64,000 nt of DNA. Source: Lineus longissimus (Eukaryota > Nemertea > Pilidiophora > Heteronemertea > Lineidae). Below are positions 36,264 to 47,403 of the stretch, one piece after another (the first letter of the stretch is position 1; each line of letters opens with the position of its first letter). The stretch is from positions 10,480,001 to 10,544,000 of the forward strand of contig NC_088314.1 in NCBI RefSeq assembly GCF_910592395.1, read 5' to 3'. Made by a program: the position numbers and the translations under genes. The notes under the pieces were generated by a model, which saw only the letters and a list, made by a program, of their open reading frames with translations, was not told the origin of the DNA and searched no databases.

Positions 36264-38751
36264 ATGGATGAGCCACTGCCTAAAAGAAAGCGTAGTTATT
36301 CCGTGTCAGAGAAGCTGCGATACCTGCGAGACTTTGAGGTTGCCATTGGAAATGGCACTGTGCGAACGATGACAGAATTTGCCAAACACCACAACATACC
36401 TTTTGAGACGTTTCGCAGGTGGAACCGTCATGACCTGGAATTGAAGGAGGAGCAGAACCGGGGCAAAGACCGAAAGGTGAAGCAGAGGTTGATTGGTTAC
36501 AGGCCTGAGGTCGAAGACCAACTAGAAATTTGGTTCCGGGATGTTCGGTGAAGACGTCTACCTGTTGTGATCCAGGATGTCCAGGAGAAGGCCGTGCAAC
36601 TATTCCAGACATGGTGGGATGCCCTCCCAGAAGAGCGCCGACAACTCGCCACAGAGGCAAAACCACTAATGCATGATTTCCATGCATCCAACGGCTGGGT
36701 GGAACTTTTTATGAAGAGGAAGGACATCAGCCTGCGAAAAGTCACGAAGAACACTACCACTATTCCAGAAAACGCCGTTGTCCTGGTTCGAAACTTTCGC
36801 GATGAAATAACCAACACCATAGAAAATTTTGGTATACCAATGCGCCTGTTTTTCAACATGGACCAGACTTTCCTCCTTTTTGACCTCCGCCTAATGTACA
36901 CTCTCAATGAGAAAGGCGCCAAGGCTGTTGATGTACGAACCTCCAGGAAGAATGCAAAGCTGGGATGTTCTGTTACACTTTGCGTGGCGGCGAATGGCGA
37001 TAAGATGCGAGCCCACATCACCTTTCCGAGAAGAGGATTTGTTCGCGCGCTTCGAGCTCTGGAAGAGGCCGAGTTGCCCGAAAAGGTTGTGGTCACATCG
37101 TCCGCCACAGGATGGGTCAGACAGGAGACGAGTCACCATTGGCTTGACGAAATCTTCATCCCATACGTCCACGAGGCCCATGCTGAACAGTTCATACTTT
37201 TGGTTGATGAGTTCAGAGTACATCGAACGGGGAACTTCAGGAATCGTCTCACTGCAGAAGGGGGCAGACTCAACTTTGTACCGGCCGGATGCACATCTTT
37301 GGCACAACCCCTGTGATGTGGCTGTGATGTGGCTGTCATGAGATCCTTCAAATGTCACGCCAGATAAACCTGGTTTTTTACCTAATAAACTAAGTTTATT
37401 TGGAAAAAATATAGGTTTTTAAAAACAACCTTGTTTATTAGCTAATAAACCGAGTTTCTTTAATAAAACCAAGTTTTTTACCTAATAAACATTGTTTCTA
37501 TCCACAAATGTCAAGTTTAACAAATAAAATTGGTTTTATTCCCTAAAATATAAGTTTTTCATCCAGTGGTAATAAACTTAGTTTTATAGCAAAGAATCTT
37601 GGTTTATTAACAATAGCTGGACAAATGGCTAATAAACCTACCTTTTTACGTAAAAAACTTGGTTTTATACAAAACAACTTCGTTTTTTTTCAATAAAACC
37701 TGGTTTTATTGTTAAAATGAAGGTTGTTTTGAATAACTGGACAAACGGCGTGCAAAAACCTACTTTCTATCGAGAAACTTGTATTTTCTACCTTGCCCCA
37801 TGTACACAAATCCGCGATGTTATCGGGACGAGGATGGGCAACCTCGGCACCACGTGGTACTACTGCCCTGTAGCCAGTGCGATTCTTGCGCTAGCGGCAG
37901 CACATGTAGCATACAATCCGGTATCACTATTGAACCTCGTTCCTAGTCATTATGATCACCGCATTCATACATGGGAAAGCTTTGGAATGCTGCACTGCAC
38001 TGCACTCTGTAAACGAGTTAGTGAGACCCTAACCTCATCCCAGATAACTCAATATAGGTAGGATCGAGGTTAAAAATGTAAGTTAAACCAGTTTTTTTTT
38101 TAAAAACTAGGTTTATTACTAATAAACTTAGTTTTTTTAAATAAACTAGGTTGTTTTGGTAATAAACCTTGTTTTATTGAATAAATGGACATTTCTGTAC
38201 ATAAACTTATATTTTATACGATTATGTGGTAAAAAAACCAAGTTTTTTAGGTAATAAACCAGGATTTTTAGCATAAAATGTTAGTTTCTGTTAAAAAACC
38301 TACTTTATTAGGAAAGAAAGTAAAAAAACTTGGTTTTATGAAAGAAACTCGGTTTATTAGCTAATAAACAAGGTTGTTTTACAAAAACTTATATTTTTTC
38401 TAAATAAACTTAGTTTATTAGGTAAAAAAAACAGGTTTTTTTGAATAAATCTAGGTTTTTTTAATTACTGGACACTCCGCTTGCCATAAGTGTGATCCAA
38501 TTGGACTCAGATATGTTGTCAACATCGACAGCCGTGCCTTGGAAGCGATCAGCCAAGAGGTCGTCGAGCATGGATTTGAGAAAGCGTTACGCCCACAGAA
38601 CATAGACGCATGTCCACACCCAGTTCCAGATGACGACGATGACGACGAACAGGGGGTAGAATTCCTCAATCTGCCTGATGAGTTTGAGCCTGAGATAGCA
38701 GGGCAGGAAGCAATCGGGTCAACAGAGAAAATCGGCAACGGACCAGAATAA
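36264..38751 (+). pseudogene. pogo/Tigger-like transposase, copy B
   Basis: Starts at the ATG at 36264. It differs from copy A in its lesions: CGA has become TGA at 36549-36551 after IWFRDVR, the frame across TTIPENAVVLVRNFRDEI is intact, and a small tandem insertion (GTGATGTGGCT repeated, about 37314-37335) breaks the frame just after LAQPL. The last part of the core is deleted together with the left end of FB-A. The acidic C-terminal tail (six Asp, LNLPDEFEPEIAG) ends at 38751. Because the two copies carry independent lesions, their common ancestor was less damaged than either. Confidence 0.92.
37364..38488. mobile_element. FB-A copy in block S copy B, left end deleted
   Basis: The right arm, TGCCATA end and AGTGTG flank (38489-38494) are present. 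The left terminus and flank are gone, as is about 720 bp of the centre. The arm repeats match those of 6350-8238. Confidence 0.85.
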
Positions 38752-39383
38752 AAATCCAAAATAATGAATAAAAGAAAAAAAACATAAATGAGAAATAAAA
38801 AATAAAAACAATGAATAAAGGCAAAAAAAGATGAATAAAGATTGGATGAAAGCCAATCTGAATAAACCTGAATGCATGAAGCATCGCTGTCTTGAAGCGA
38901 TGCTGGTAGAGCCCCCAAAAGGCCTGTGATGTCCACTCCAACGCGTTTTATGTGAGAAAGGGTTAACGTTGATCTATCAAACAGACCCGAACCGCAAAAC
39001 CGCACTGAAACCGCAAACTCAGACCGCAAACCACAATAAACGCGAGCGCTTTGCATATCCTATGTGTCTCGTTAGGCCAATCTGTCCTTCTGCTAGTAAT
39101 ACACCTACTTCATTCAAATTTCGACCAATGAGTGAAATAGTATTTTGCCCTGTGCTCGCGGTAGGCGTATGCATTAAATCTAATGAACCGGTCTTACATC
39201 GATCTAAAGAGGGTATTTGCATTCAATATTTTTGTGTTTTAATAAGCACCATTATAATGAAACTGATGATGAAGCTACCGTTATTCTGAGTCTAGAATGC
39301 AGCAATGAAGGATGTCTGATGCGGCGTTGATTTTTCCTAATACGCTCCGATGTTTTGCGGGAACAATCTCCTGATCTTTAGCG

Positions 39384-39760
39384 CGTCAATTTTAGCGTCT
39401 GATCGACTGCATCCTTCACAACAGCAAAGGTAAGAAACATTTCATTTTCTTCATTGATCTTACTCTTTTGACATTTACATAAGTTGCATAGTAAGCAATG
39501 AAACCTATATCGGGGTTTCAGATGAGCTCTAAATAAACCGTTAAAAACCACACGCGTGCAACTATCTAATTCGTTAATTATTTTTTTTAGGAAATTGCTA
39601 ATCAGTTCGTCAGAAAAAAAAAAACTCAATTTAAAAATCTATACTTGCTCGCGTATGGTCTTTACATGCATTCAGCCAACAAGTTCTACAAATAATATTC
39701 ATTTTACAAGAAGAGATACACATTATTAATGGATACATGATGCGCTTGTTATATATGCTG
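39384..39760. other. Polinton left remnant beyond the protease
   Basis: No gene is recognised. A minus-strand frame (39629-39378) encodes INEENEMFLTFAVVKDAVD but resembles nothing I know. This may be part of a further Polinton gene cut off at 39383. Confidence 0.35.
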
Positions 39761-40056
39761 TCAGTCTGCCCCAGACAATATCTCTTTTAAGCTTTTTGCG
39801 ATGTGGAAATGGAGGAAACTGGAATCGAACAATGCTTTATGATCAGCGGCAAATGTTTTTGTCACAAAATTGTTCACCATTTCATCGTTTTCGTTCAAAC
39901 GATTCTTATCAAAACTGTTCACTATATCCCGCATGGTGTGGCTTCTACATTTTTGGAAAATATAGTAAATAACGTGTTGTCCACAAACTGTACTGAGTGG
40001 GTTTTGGATCATGCGTGTATTTCGCCTGTAATGTTTTCTTGTGCCTAGGAAATCGT
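39761..40056 (-). pseudogene. PRO: Polinton adenain-type protease, C-terminal half
   Basis: This part carries the nucleophile region NPLSTVCGQHVIYYIFQKC and then NENDEMVNNFVTKTF, matching the second half of adenovirus/Polinton maturation proteases, and stops at 39761. It is cut off from its N-terminal half (48271-48524) by the BEL retrotransposon. The ATCGT target duplication marks the break (40052-40056 and 48271-48275). In the family this cysteine protease processes virion proteins during maturation. Assignment rests on the motif plus the matching half directly behind the capsid gene. Confidence 0.85.
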
Positions 40057-40923
40057 TGTACCATAGCTACATGAAAAAACACTACTAAATTACCAGAAGA
40101 AACACAAACCCTGAAGCTGTTTTACACAAATACACAAACACACTTTATTCACAATAACAGGAACAAGCTAGGTAAACATAAACATATTATAAGTGTCAAC
40201 ACCACCAGAGCTCATTGAATGCTAGGAGAAGTTCGCTCCGTCTGTAACTGAAGACACATCCGCCAGTAGAAACACAGTCATGTACATGTAGAGATGACGT
40301 CACGAAAAAGAACAGGATGAGTGCAAGTCCGGTAACGGAAGTGAGTGACAAAGAGAAGTCACGGTTTACGAAGGCCTTGAATGACAAACAGGAAGTACAC
40401 ATCCAACAGGAAGTACATATATCTAACAGGAAGTACGACAACACGTACACGTACACGTAAACGTAAAGTGCCCCTCCTTGCGGCCGCCACAGAGACTTGT
40501 TTTAAACGACTTTACGAAATAGCTGTATCACATGTGCACGAGTCTATGTCGGTCTGTGCCAATACATAGTTTGAAATATCCCTCGAGACACACAGCCCGA
40601 CACACAGTTAGAAAAGCATTCTTTCCATTTATAGGCTTGGAAAGAATTAATCACAAACGTCGAACCTTGGAGTAAATTGTCCAAGAAGGAGAAACAGGAG
40701 CAAACGTTCTTCTGGTCTCCACACCACAGAGCTCTGCACACGAATGGCCGAGTGTAGAAAACTAATAAAATGAACCTATGCACTTACGTAAGAAGGTAAG
40801 TGCATAGGCCTAAAATAAACTGTGTTTGTAAACAAGTCTCTTGATGGCGTCCACCACAAGCCAGCACCATACATGTTGTAACAAAATAATTAACTCAGGT
40901 CCTATTTGACCAACAACCGAACA
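40057..40923 (-). repeat. 3' LTR of BEL/Pao element (left copy)
   Basis: Read on the minus strand it starts TGTTCGGTTG and ends GGTACA. It includes several copies of ACAGGAAGTACA-like sequence (about 40386-40440) that could be promoter elements. Confidence 0.95.
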
Positions 40924-40937
40924 TCCTCCCCTCTGAA
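40924..40937 (-). promoter_or_regulatory. Polypurine tract
   Basis: Minus-strand AGAGGGGAGGA lies directly before the 3' LTR, the normal site for plus-strand priming. Confidence 0.8.
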
Positions 40938-41137
40938 AATCGAATTAACCCAAGTATAAAGATTTTTACTACAAACTAAAAAAACAAAATCTCTATGTTG
41001 CTTGCGCGCGCTACGCTTGTAGCATTTTACTATATGAATCGTTTGAACAAAGTATACTAGTAGTGCAAACATTATCATCGGAAATTGCAATGACTTCATC
41101 ATGTCCTAATCTATAAGTAATAATCGTACGCGATAAT

Positions 41138-44100
41138 CTACTGATTATCTACTGGTTCAAGTAACCTTAACTTCTGTACTGGTCGCCGTCTCAGACCAGC
41201 AGCTGTCCTCACTGTCACGGACCTCACTAAGTTGTCCCTGCCTGGGTGCAACTCTTCCACTTTCGCCAACGTCCAGTCTCCCTTTCGCATCCCTTCTTCT
41301 GCCAAAAATACAACGTCCCCAACTTGAAGGTTGTCCCTTACATCGGTCCACTTCCGCATCTGCTGGAGTTGGAGAAGGTACTCTGTTGTCCATCTGTTCC
41401 AAAATTGCTTCATAAGAGACTGTTGGTACCGCCAACGCTTGCCAAGTGTGGTCTGTGCAGTAACCTTGTCAACCTCCGGAAGAGACTGGGGGCTTCGTCC
41501 TATGGCAAGGTGCCCCGGAGTGAGGGGCAACCAATCCTCTGTATCACTCGACACCATGGTCAATGGACGCGAGTTTACCATTGCCTCTACTTCCGTTAAA
41601 ACAGTCATCAGCTCAATCTGGGTGAGCTTCGATTTCCCGAGAACCTTCTTCAATGGTCTCTTTACCGATCCAACCATTCTCTCGTAAAACCCACCGTGCC
41701 ATGGAGCACGTTCAGTGATGAACTTCCAGCGTATGCCCTCTTGTTCTAACTTGTCTCTAACATCATCCTGCTTCTTGAAAATCTTCTGGACTATGTCTGA
41801 AGCCTTCTTAAAAGTTTTAGCGTTGTCCGACAGCATCATCCGACATCGTCCTCTTCGGCTCATCATTCTCCGCAAGGCCAACATAAACTGCTCAGTAGTC
41901 AGTGTTTCGACAAGCTCAAGGTGTATGGCCCTAGTCACCATACAGGAAAACAGACAAATGTACACTTTGCTTGTTGATTCACCTCCAACTGTGATCCTCA
42001 CGAAGAGTGGCCCAGCAAAATCGACACCGACATTAGTGAATGCTGGTGCGATTGATATACGCTCCTCTGGCAAAGGTGCCATTCGTTGGTCGATCTTGAG
42101 AGGTTCTCGACAGGTTTTGCACGTATTGAGTATCCGCCGCACCTCTTGTTTCCCATGGACAATCCAATATCTGTTTCGTAGACTTGCTAGAGTCTGAGCC
42201 GCTCCAGGATGCAAGGTAATCTTGTGGTAATGCATCACAAGCATCTTCACGAACGAATTGTGAGTCGGAAGAACGATTGGGTGCTTCACTTCTTCTGGCA
42301 GTGGGGCATAGTTGAGGCGACCACCTACGCGGATAACTCGTGATCGCTTATCCCAATATGGGTTCAATTGGACGATGACACTTGTCTTCTCTACACTCTC
42401 TCCAGCTTTAAGCTTCTGTATCTCCTTCTGGAAATGCTTCTCTTGGGCCCATTGTATCCAATGAAGTTCTTCCTTCCTCCTCTCACTCAATCGATCACTC
42501 CCCTCATCTCGGACAGTGTCTACATCTTTGTTTGCTTTGTCTCTTCGGTATAGTGTGATCCAACTCCTTAATCTCATCATGACTCTGATGAATTTCTCAT
42601 AGTCTGAAAATTTCTCCACATATTGTTCTACCTCGGAGTCCTTGATTCTTTGACTGGGCAAAACCGCCAACGAGGTACTTGTTGTCTTCTTCTTCTCGTT
42701 AGCCTTCTCGGCTTCATTAGAGACCACAATTATTGGGGGCCACTCCGTTTCCTTTTGCCTCAGAAACAGTGGTCCATCCCACCACAGTGCGGAGTCGACC
42801 ACTGCTCTCGCTGTGACACCTCGTGAGCATAGGTCCGCAGGATTAAGTTTGCCGGGCACGTATCTCCAATTCAGTGGTCTAACAAGCTGTTGAATCTCTG
42901 ACACCCGATTAGCAACGAAAACTTGCCATGTATACGCTGGCTTTGAAATCCAGTGCAACACGACCTGAGAGTCAGTCCAACAGGTTGTCTTCTCTATCAG
43001 CAGCTTGAGTTCATTTCTGACGTATGTCACCAGTCTAGCATTGATGAGCGCGGCAATGAGTTCCAGCTCAGGAATGCTACGTCTCTTCCCAACAGGAGAC
43101 AGACGAGTCTTTGAAAAGAGCAGTGTAGAATACTTCCTTCCAGATGGTCTATCTTCAGCCAAGAGATAGATTGCACTGCCGTAGGAAGCTTCGCACGCAT
43201 CGCCAAAACCATGGAGGGAGTAAATTGGATTCTGGAAATCTTCAGGTTTGAGGCATCGAGGAACTTTGATTTCATCGAGGATCTCAACTTGTTCCTTCCA
43301 AGTCCTCCATTCATGATCTAGCTCCTCGGGTAAAGGGTCGTCCCATGTCCCTTGTGTCAGCCATGTTCTCTGGAAAATCTGTTTTGCCTTTATGGTGAAC
43401 GGAGAAAGCATTCCTAACGGATCGTATACTCTGTGTAACTGCTGTAGAACAGAACGACGAGTCTCCACCGGCCTATCGTCCATTCTCTCAAGGAAGGAAA
43501 ACATGAGGACATCTTCACGTGGTGAGTATTTCACGCCCAGCGTCTTTGTGCTTTCCTCGGCAAATGTTGCAACCTTGTGAAATGAAGCTAAGTCTCTCTC
43601 TTCTAAATGAGATAGCGCCTCTGGCTTGTTCGAAATAAATTTTCGCAAAGAAAACCCTCCGTCATACAAAACAGTCTTCAAATCAGTTGTTAAAGTTGCC
43701 GCGTCTTCTACTAATTCCTCACCAGTAAGAACATCATCAACGAAGATGTTGTCTTCGATCTCAGCGACAGCTTTTGGATATGATTCCTTCTTTGTCTTCA
43801 CGTGGTCAAGAATCGTCTGTATACTTGAGAATGGTGATGAAGTGAGACCAAAAGTCACCGTTGTTAAACGATAAACCTCCGGTTCCTTGGACTTGTCCAA
43901 ACCTCTCCATAAGAACCTCTGAGAATCCTGATCCTCTTTTCTCATTTTAACTTGAAGGAACATCTTCTCGATGTCAGCCACTAATGCCACTCTGTGGCGT
44001 CTAAATCGCAACAAAACCCCTGGGAGATCCGGCTGCAATGCTGGCCCTGGCAGCAATGTCTCATTTAACGATACACCTTCATATCCAATCATGGACCCAT

Positions 44101-46567
44101 CAAAAACAACACGCACTTTGGTCGTCGTCTTATCTCTTCGCACGACTGGATGGTGAGGAAGGTACCAAACCTGATGATTGTCAGGCTCTCTATCCTCCAA
44201 TACCTTTTCGGCTCTTCCAGCTGAGAGCAGGTCTTGAATCTGAGCTTCATACTCGGATGCTAATCTGGGGTCTCTCTTCAGTCTCTTCTCGAGTCCTATT
44301 AGACGATTTGTAGCTAAGGCTCTGTTGCTTTTGAGGATCCTATCCTTGTAACGTGGATGACGTGGTAATCCAGTCACATAATGGTCTCCTACTCGTGTTG
44401 TCATCATTCGGTGTTGCTCCAAGGCCGAAGTCTCAAGTTCAGTCGAGTTCTTACTCTCATTAGGACGAATGCCCAGGTGTTCAAGGTCCCAATAACGGGT
44501 TGCCATCTCAGTTTCATTTTGTTCTTGGAAGCTGACGCGGTGGACACAATAAGTACGGTTGACTTCGGTCTGGGTTGAGTACGGCCCACATAGGATCCAG
44601 CCTATGTGAGTCTTCTGTGCCATGGGCGTTCCTGGAGGCCCTCTGATTCTCTTCTCTTTTAAGATGTTGAGAGTGTCTTCAATGCCCAGAAGAACATCCA
44701 CTTCAGAGTTTGCCTGGACAGGAAATCTTTCCGCGAGCTGTAGACCCCTCAAATGACTCATCTTGGTGAAATCCACGTTGACAGCATTTATCGGAGCACT
44801 TGGCTTGTCCAAAATGTACGCAGAAATTTCGAAAACTTCTCCCTTCCAGCCAGGAAGAATTCCCGATAGATAGAACTTGACCTTCTCAGTAGTGGTAGCC
44901 ATCACCTCTCCACCTGCCAAGATGAACTCACCTTCAACCTTGGGGCCTCTCAAATTCAATCTTTTTGCCATTGAACGGCTAATGAACGTAACACCACTCC
45001 CGGTGTCCAGTAACACGCGACCTTCCGCAACCCTAGACTTTGACTCAAGTTTGACTATGCCGCTCTGCATGACGACATTCGTTGAACCAGTAGACTTGAC
45101 CAGTCCTGCAGTCGATTCAACTTTGTTCTGATGTGGTACCTTTGATGTAAGGTTAGAAGAACCTGATACATTACTTCTCGCAGCGTTGTCACTTCCACTT
45201 CTTTTCTCGAAGTGGAGCAAAGTATGGTGATTCTTCTTACACGATTTGCATCCCCTAGATCGACATGTTTTTACCATGTGGAATCTCGACAAGCAATTGA
45301 AGCAAGCCCTTGCTGCTTTCACACGCTCGCATCTCTCCTCAACACGCATCTTGGAAACGGACGGACACGAATAGGATTGGTGTGCATTATCACAAAAGAC
45401 ACACCGACTTTCGGTACTCTCCTGTGTTTGTGGGATCACATTCAAGGCGTGGCCAGATGGACGCCTTTCAAATGATCTTTCCTTTTTTGGATCGTTTGGA
45501 AGGGACTCTGACCTTCTAGCAACCTTCACTGCATCTTGGATCTTCTCGATCAAGTCGTCAATTCGAATTGGAAGGTTGGACGGAGCTGTCGTTCTCTTTT
45601 CTTCTTTGATTCGTTCGCTGTCCCACTTTCTCACCAAACTCTTCGGCATCTTCCTCCTTACTAACGCAGTGAGAATCCAACTAGATCGGATGAGCTCTGG
45701 GTCATCGTGTGTCCTCTTCTTAATGTAATTCCAGTTTGCCACCAGTGTGTTCAGCACAGGATCCAACTCTCGAACTGTGGGACTTTTTACAACTGGAACA
45801 CTAGCTATCTCATTGACAGCCTTCTCAATGCGAGCTAACACATCTCCGTAACGATTCTCTAAGAACTCGATTATTTCTTCGTAGCTTGGGTCTTTCAAAC
45901 CAGACACCAACTTTGCTACCTCTCCATCGAGTAATGAAATTACAACATGAGTCTTCTCGACGTCACTGTACCCAGGTTTTCTAACCTCTGCACCCACAAG
46001 ATCTCGCCATTGATCAAATAGCTCAGTATCGCCCTTGAATTTTGGGATCTGAATAACTCGCTTCTTGTGTGTCAGCGTAGAAAGAATTTCTTCTAGTTGT
46101 GTCTCAGAAACGCCAGTGCTCACTCCGGCGAGAGCCTTTGACAAGCTTTCTGCAAACATTTCCGGGCTGAACTCAGATTTAGCAGATTTTCCGGATGCTT
46201 CACTTGCTTCCTGCACAGGTGATAAACATGCCTCTAACCCTTGTATCGAAGCACACATATGATTGTACGCTTTGAGGTATCTCACCTCACCATCATCATC
46301 TTTCACCGCTTTTAGGCGAGCATCATTGTCTGCATGATAATCTATTTGATCCTGCACTCCTGATAACTCCCCATAAACTTCCTCAACCCTTTTGAATGAA
46401 GAAAGAGCTGTACGTATCGCTATATGCACATCTTTTTCATTAGACTCATCATCAGCAACAAGTGTTTCAGCTTCCTTAGCAGCTGTATCTGTCACAGTGA
46501 TATATTTTGTGAAGCGACCTCTGGTGATTCGCCTCTTCTCAAGCAACTCATTTAAACTTGCCGCCAT
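41138..46567 (-). CDS. gag-pol: BEL/Pao Gag-Pol polyprotein, 1809 residues, intact
   Basis: Starts at ATG 46567. Domains in order: Gag with DUF1759-like region (about 170-320); zinc clusters at 389-452 (CVFCDNAHQSYSC, CFNCLSRFHMVKTC, CKSCKKNHHTLLH); aspartic protease with LLDTGSG at 519-525; reverse transcriptase with VADIEKMF (Asp 865) and FVDD (942-945); Pao-type RNase H (FGDACEASYG near 1121, WTDS near 1197); integrase with HHCC zinc region (about 1446-1486) and catalytic Asp 1516 (GVDFAGP), Asp 1581 (LSDNAKTF) and Glu 1629 (FYERMVGS); DUF5641 C-terminus. Length and order are typical of an active BEL element. No frameshift separates gag from pol, so protein ratios must be set by processing or another mechanism. 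Confidence 0.97.
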   Translation of the reverse strand: MAASLNELLEKRRITRGRFTKYITVTDTAAKEAETLVADDESNEKDVHIAIRTALSSFKRVEEVYGELSGVQDQIDYHADNDARLKAVKDDDGEVRYLKAYNHMCASIQGLEACLSPVQEASEASGKSAKSEFSPEMFAESLSKALAGVSTGVSETQLEEILSTLTHKKRVIQIPKFKGDTELFDQWRDLVGAEVRKPGYSDVEKTHVVISLLDGEVAKLVSGLKDPSYEEIIEFLENRYGDVLARIEKAVNEIASVPVVKSPTVRELDPVLNTLVANWNYIKKRTHDDPELIRSSWILTALVRRKMPKSLVRKWDSERIKEEKRTTAPSNLPIRIDDLIEKIQDAVKVARRSESLPNDPKKERSFERRPSGHALNVIPQTQESTESRCVFCDNAHQSYSCPSVSKMRVEERCERVKAARACFNCLSRFHMVKTCRSRGCKSCKKNHHTLLHFEKRSGSDNAARSNVSGSSNLTSKVPHQNKVESTAGLVKSTGSTNVVMQSGIVKLESKSRVAEGRVLLDTGSGVTFISRSMAKRLNLRGPKVEGEFILAGGEVMATTTEKVKFYLSGILPGWKGEVFEISAYILDKPSAPINAVNVDFTKMSHLRGLQLAERFPVQANSEVDVLLGIEDTLNILKEKRIRGPPGTPMAQKTHIGWILCGPYSTQTEVNRTYCVHRVSFQEQNETEMATRYWDLEHLGIRPNESKNSTELETSALEQHRMMTTRVGDHYVTGLPRHPRYKDRILKSNRALATNRLIGLEKRLKRDPRLASEYEAQIQDLLSAGRAEKVLEDREPDNHQVWYLPHHPVVRRDKTTTKVRVVFDGSMIGYEGVSLNETLLPGPALQPDLPGVLLRFRRHRVALVADIEKMFLQVKMRKEDQDSQRFLWRGLDKSKEPEVYRLTTVTFGLTSSPFSSIQTILDHVKTKKESYPKAVAEIEDNIFVDDVLTGEELVEDAATLTTDLKTVLYDGGFSLRKFISNKPEALSHLEERDLASFHKVATFAEESTKTLGVKYSPREDVLMFSFLERMDDRPVETRRSVLQQLHRVYDPLGMLSPFTIKAKQIFQRTWLTQGTWDDPLPEELDHEWRTWKEQVEILDEIKVPRCLKPEDFQNPIYSLHGFGDACEASYGSAIYLLAEDRPSGRKYSTLLFSKTRLSPVGKRRSIPELELIAALINARLVTYVRNELKLLIEKTTCWTDSQVVLHWISKPAYTWQVFVANRVSEIQQLVRPLNWRYVPGKLNPADLCSRGVTARAVVDSALWWDGPLFLRQKETEWPPIIVVSNEAEKANEKKKTTSTSLAVLPSQRIKDSEVEQYVEKFSDYEKFIRVMMRLRSWITLYRRDKANKDVDTVRDEGSDRLSERRKEELHWIQWAQEKHFQKEIQKLKAGESVEKTSVIVQLNPYWDKRSRVIRVGGRLNYAPLPEEVKHPIVLPTHNSFVKMLVMHYHKITLHPGAAQTLASLRNRYWIVHGKQEVRRILNTCKTCREPLKIDQRMAPLPEERISIAPAFTNVGVDFAGPLFVRITVGGESTSKVYICLFSCMVTRAIHLELVETLTTEQFMLALRRMMSRRGRCRMMLSDNAKTFKKASDIVQKIFKKQDDVRDKLEQEGIRWKFITERAPWHGGFYERMVGSVKRPLKKVLGKSKLTQIELMTVLTEVEAMVNSRPLTMVSSDTEDWLPLTPGHLAIGRSPQSLPEVDKVTAQTTLGKRWRYQQSLMKQFWNRWTTEYLLQLQQMRKWTDVRDNLQVGDVVFLAEEGMRKGDWTLAKVEELHPGRDNLVRSVTVRTAAGLRRRPVQKLRLLEPVDNQ

Positions 46568-47403
46568 ATTGTACTATTGTACTTGAGTATGAAAATAAAG
46601 ACACACTGAGGGGAGGATGTTTTACACCGCACAATAATTGCTTTATACGAGATGACCGGTCGCAATTGGCACGCACCGTTTCTAATCAGCTAGTGCCAAT
46701 CTCGACAAGTATGCTCCAAAGGTTCTCCACTTAAACCCACGACGAAATGCTTAGATTCTTATTTAGAATCTCTACACCCGATAGTCCTCGGCTCAACACT
46801 ACCTTATGCACAAATATGTCACGTAGCAATTTAATACCAGTGAATGAATGAAACACACGTAACGTTACTGATCACTATAAGAGTACATGTATATGCAACA
46901 CATCATCAAATTATATGACCAGAGCACCGTTGCTCAAACAACTGAAAATAACAAATGCACTTATATGCATTTGGCCCATTTTGCAATACACAACTCTAAC
47001 TCATTGAATAGAACATGATACCAAAATGTCGTACCGAATGAAATATGCCGTGTGAATAGTGATGACACGCACAAAACGACCACACCAGAATTGTAAATGA
47101 AAATGTAAGAAACAAGAAACACCTCATTCACATCTCATTCACAGTGACACACACAAGACGCATTCGCACCTGACTCATTTACAATGACGCAAACGTAACG
47201 TGGCACGCACATGACGCATTCACACAACCGGTACGCTATGAAATACATGTAGGTATGAAAAGTGATTTCATGAACTTGTGACATAGATCTCTATACAGGC
47301 AACAAACAATCACCAATGAAATATGCTCCTGGAAAGAAAAGTTGATCAGCAAAACAGCTTCGAAGAATGTGATCTGGATGAAAAATCCGGTCGGAGAGAC
47401 CAA
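46568..47403 (-). promoter_or_regulatory. BEL 5' untranslated region and primer-binding site
   Basis: The primer-binding site lies next to the 5' LTR: minus strand 47403-47386 reads TTGGTCTCTCCGACCGG, with TGG one base in from the LTR. The rest is 836 bp without an open frame of note. On the plus strand at 46609-46622, GAGGGGAGGATGTT resembles the element's own polypurine tract plus LTR start in the opposite direction. Confidence 0.6.

Larger units (their letters stand above)
34332..39383. repeat. Block S, copy B
   Basis: Nearly identical to copy A, but without the mariner and FB-B insertions and with about 720 bp deleted from the centre of FB-A. It ends at the same CTGATCTTTAGCG as copy A and then joins Polinton sequence instead of the BEL fragment. 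It includes the 187-bp tandem repeat (34741-35100). 35110-36263 holds no gene I can support. Confidence 0.8.

Noticed and set aside
37133-37351. Small minus-strand frame in pogo copy B
   Set aside because: Antisense to the transposase core and absent as an equal frame in copy A.
41246-46586. Many plus-strand open frames opposite the BEL gag-pol
   Set aside because: All lie within the intact 1809-codon minus-strand gene and show no motifs.
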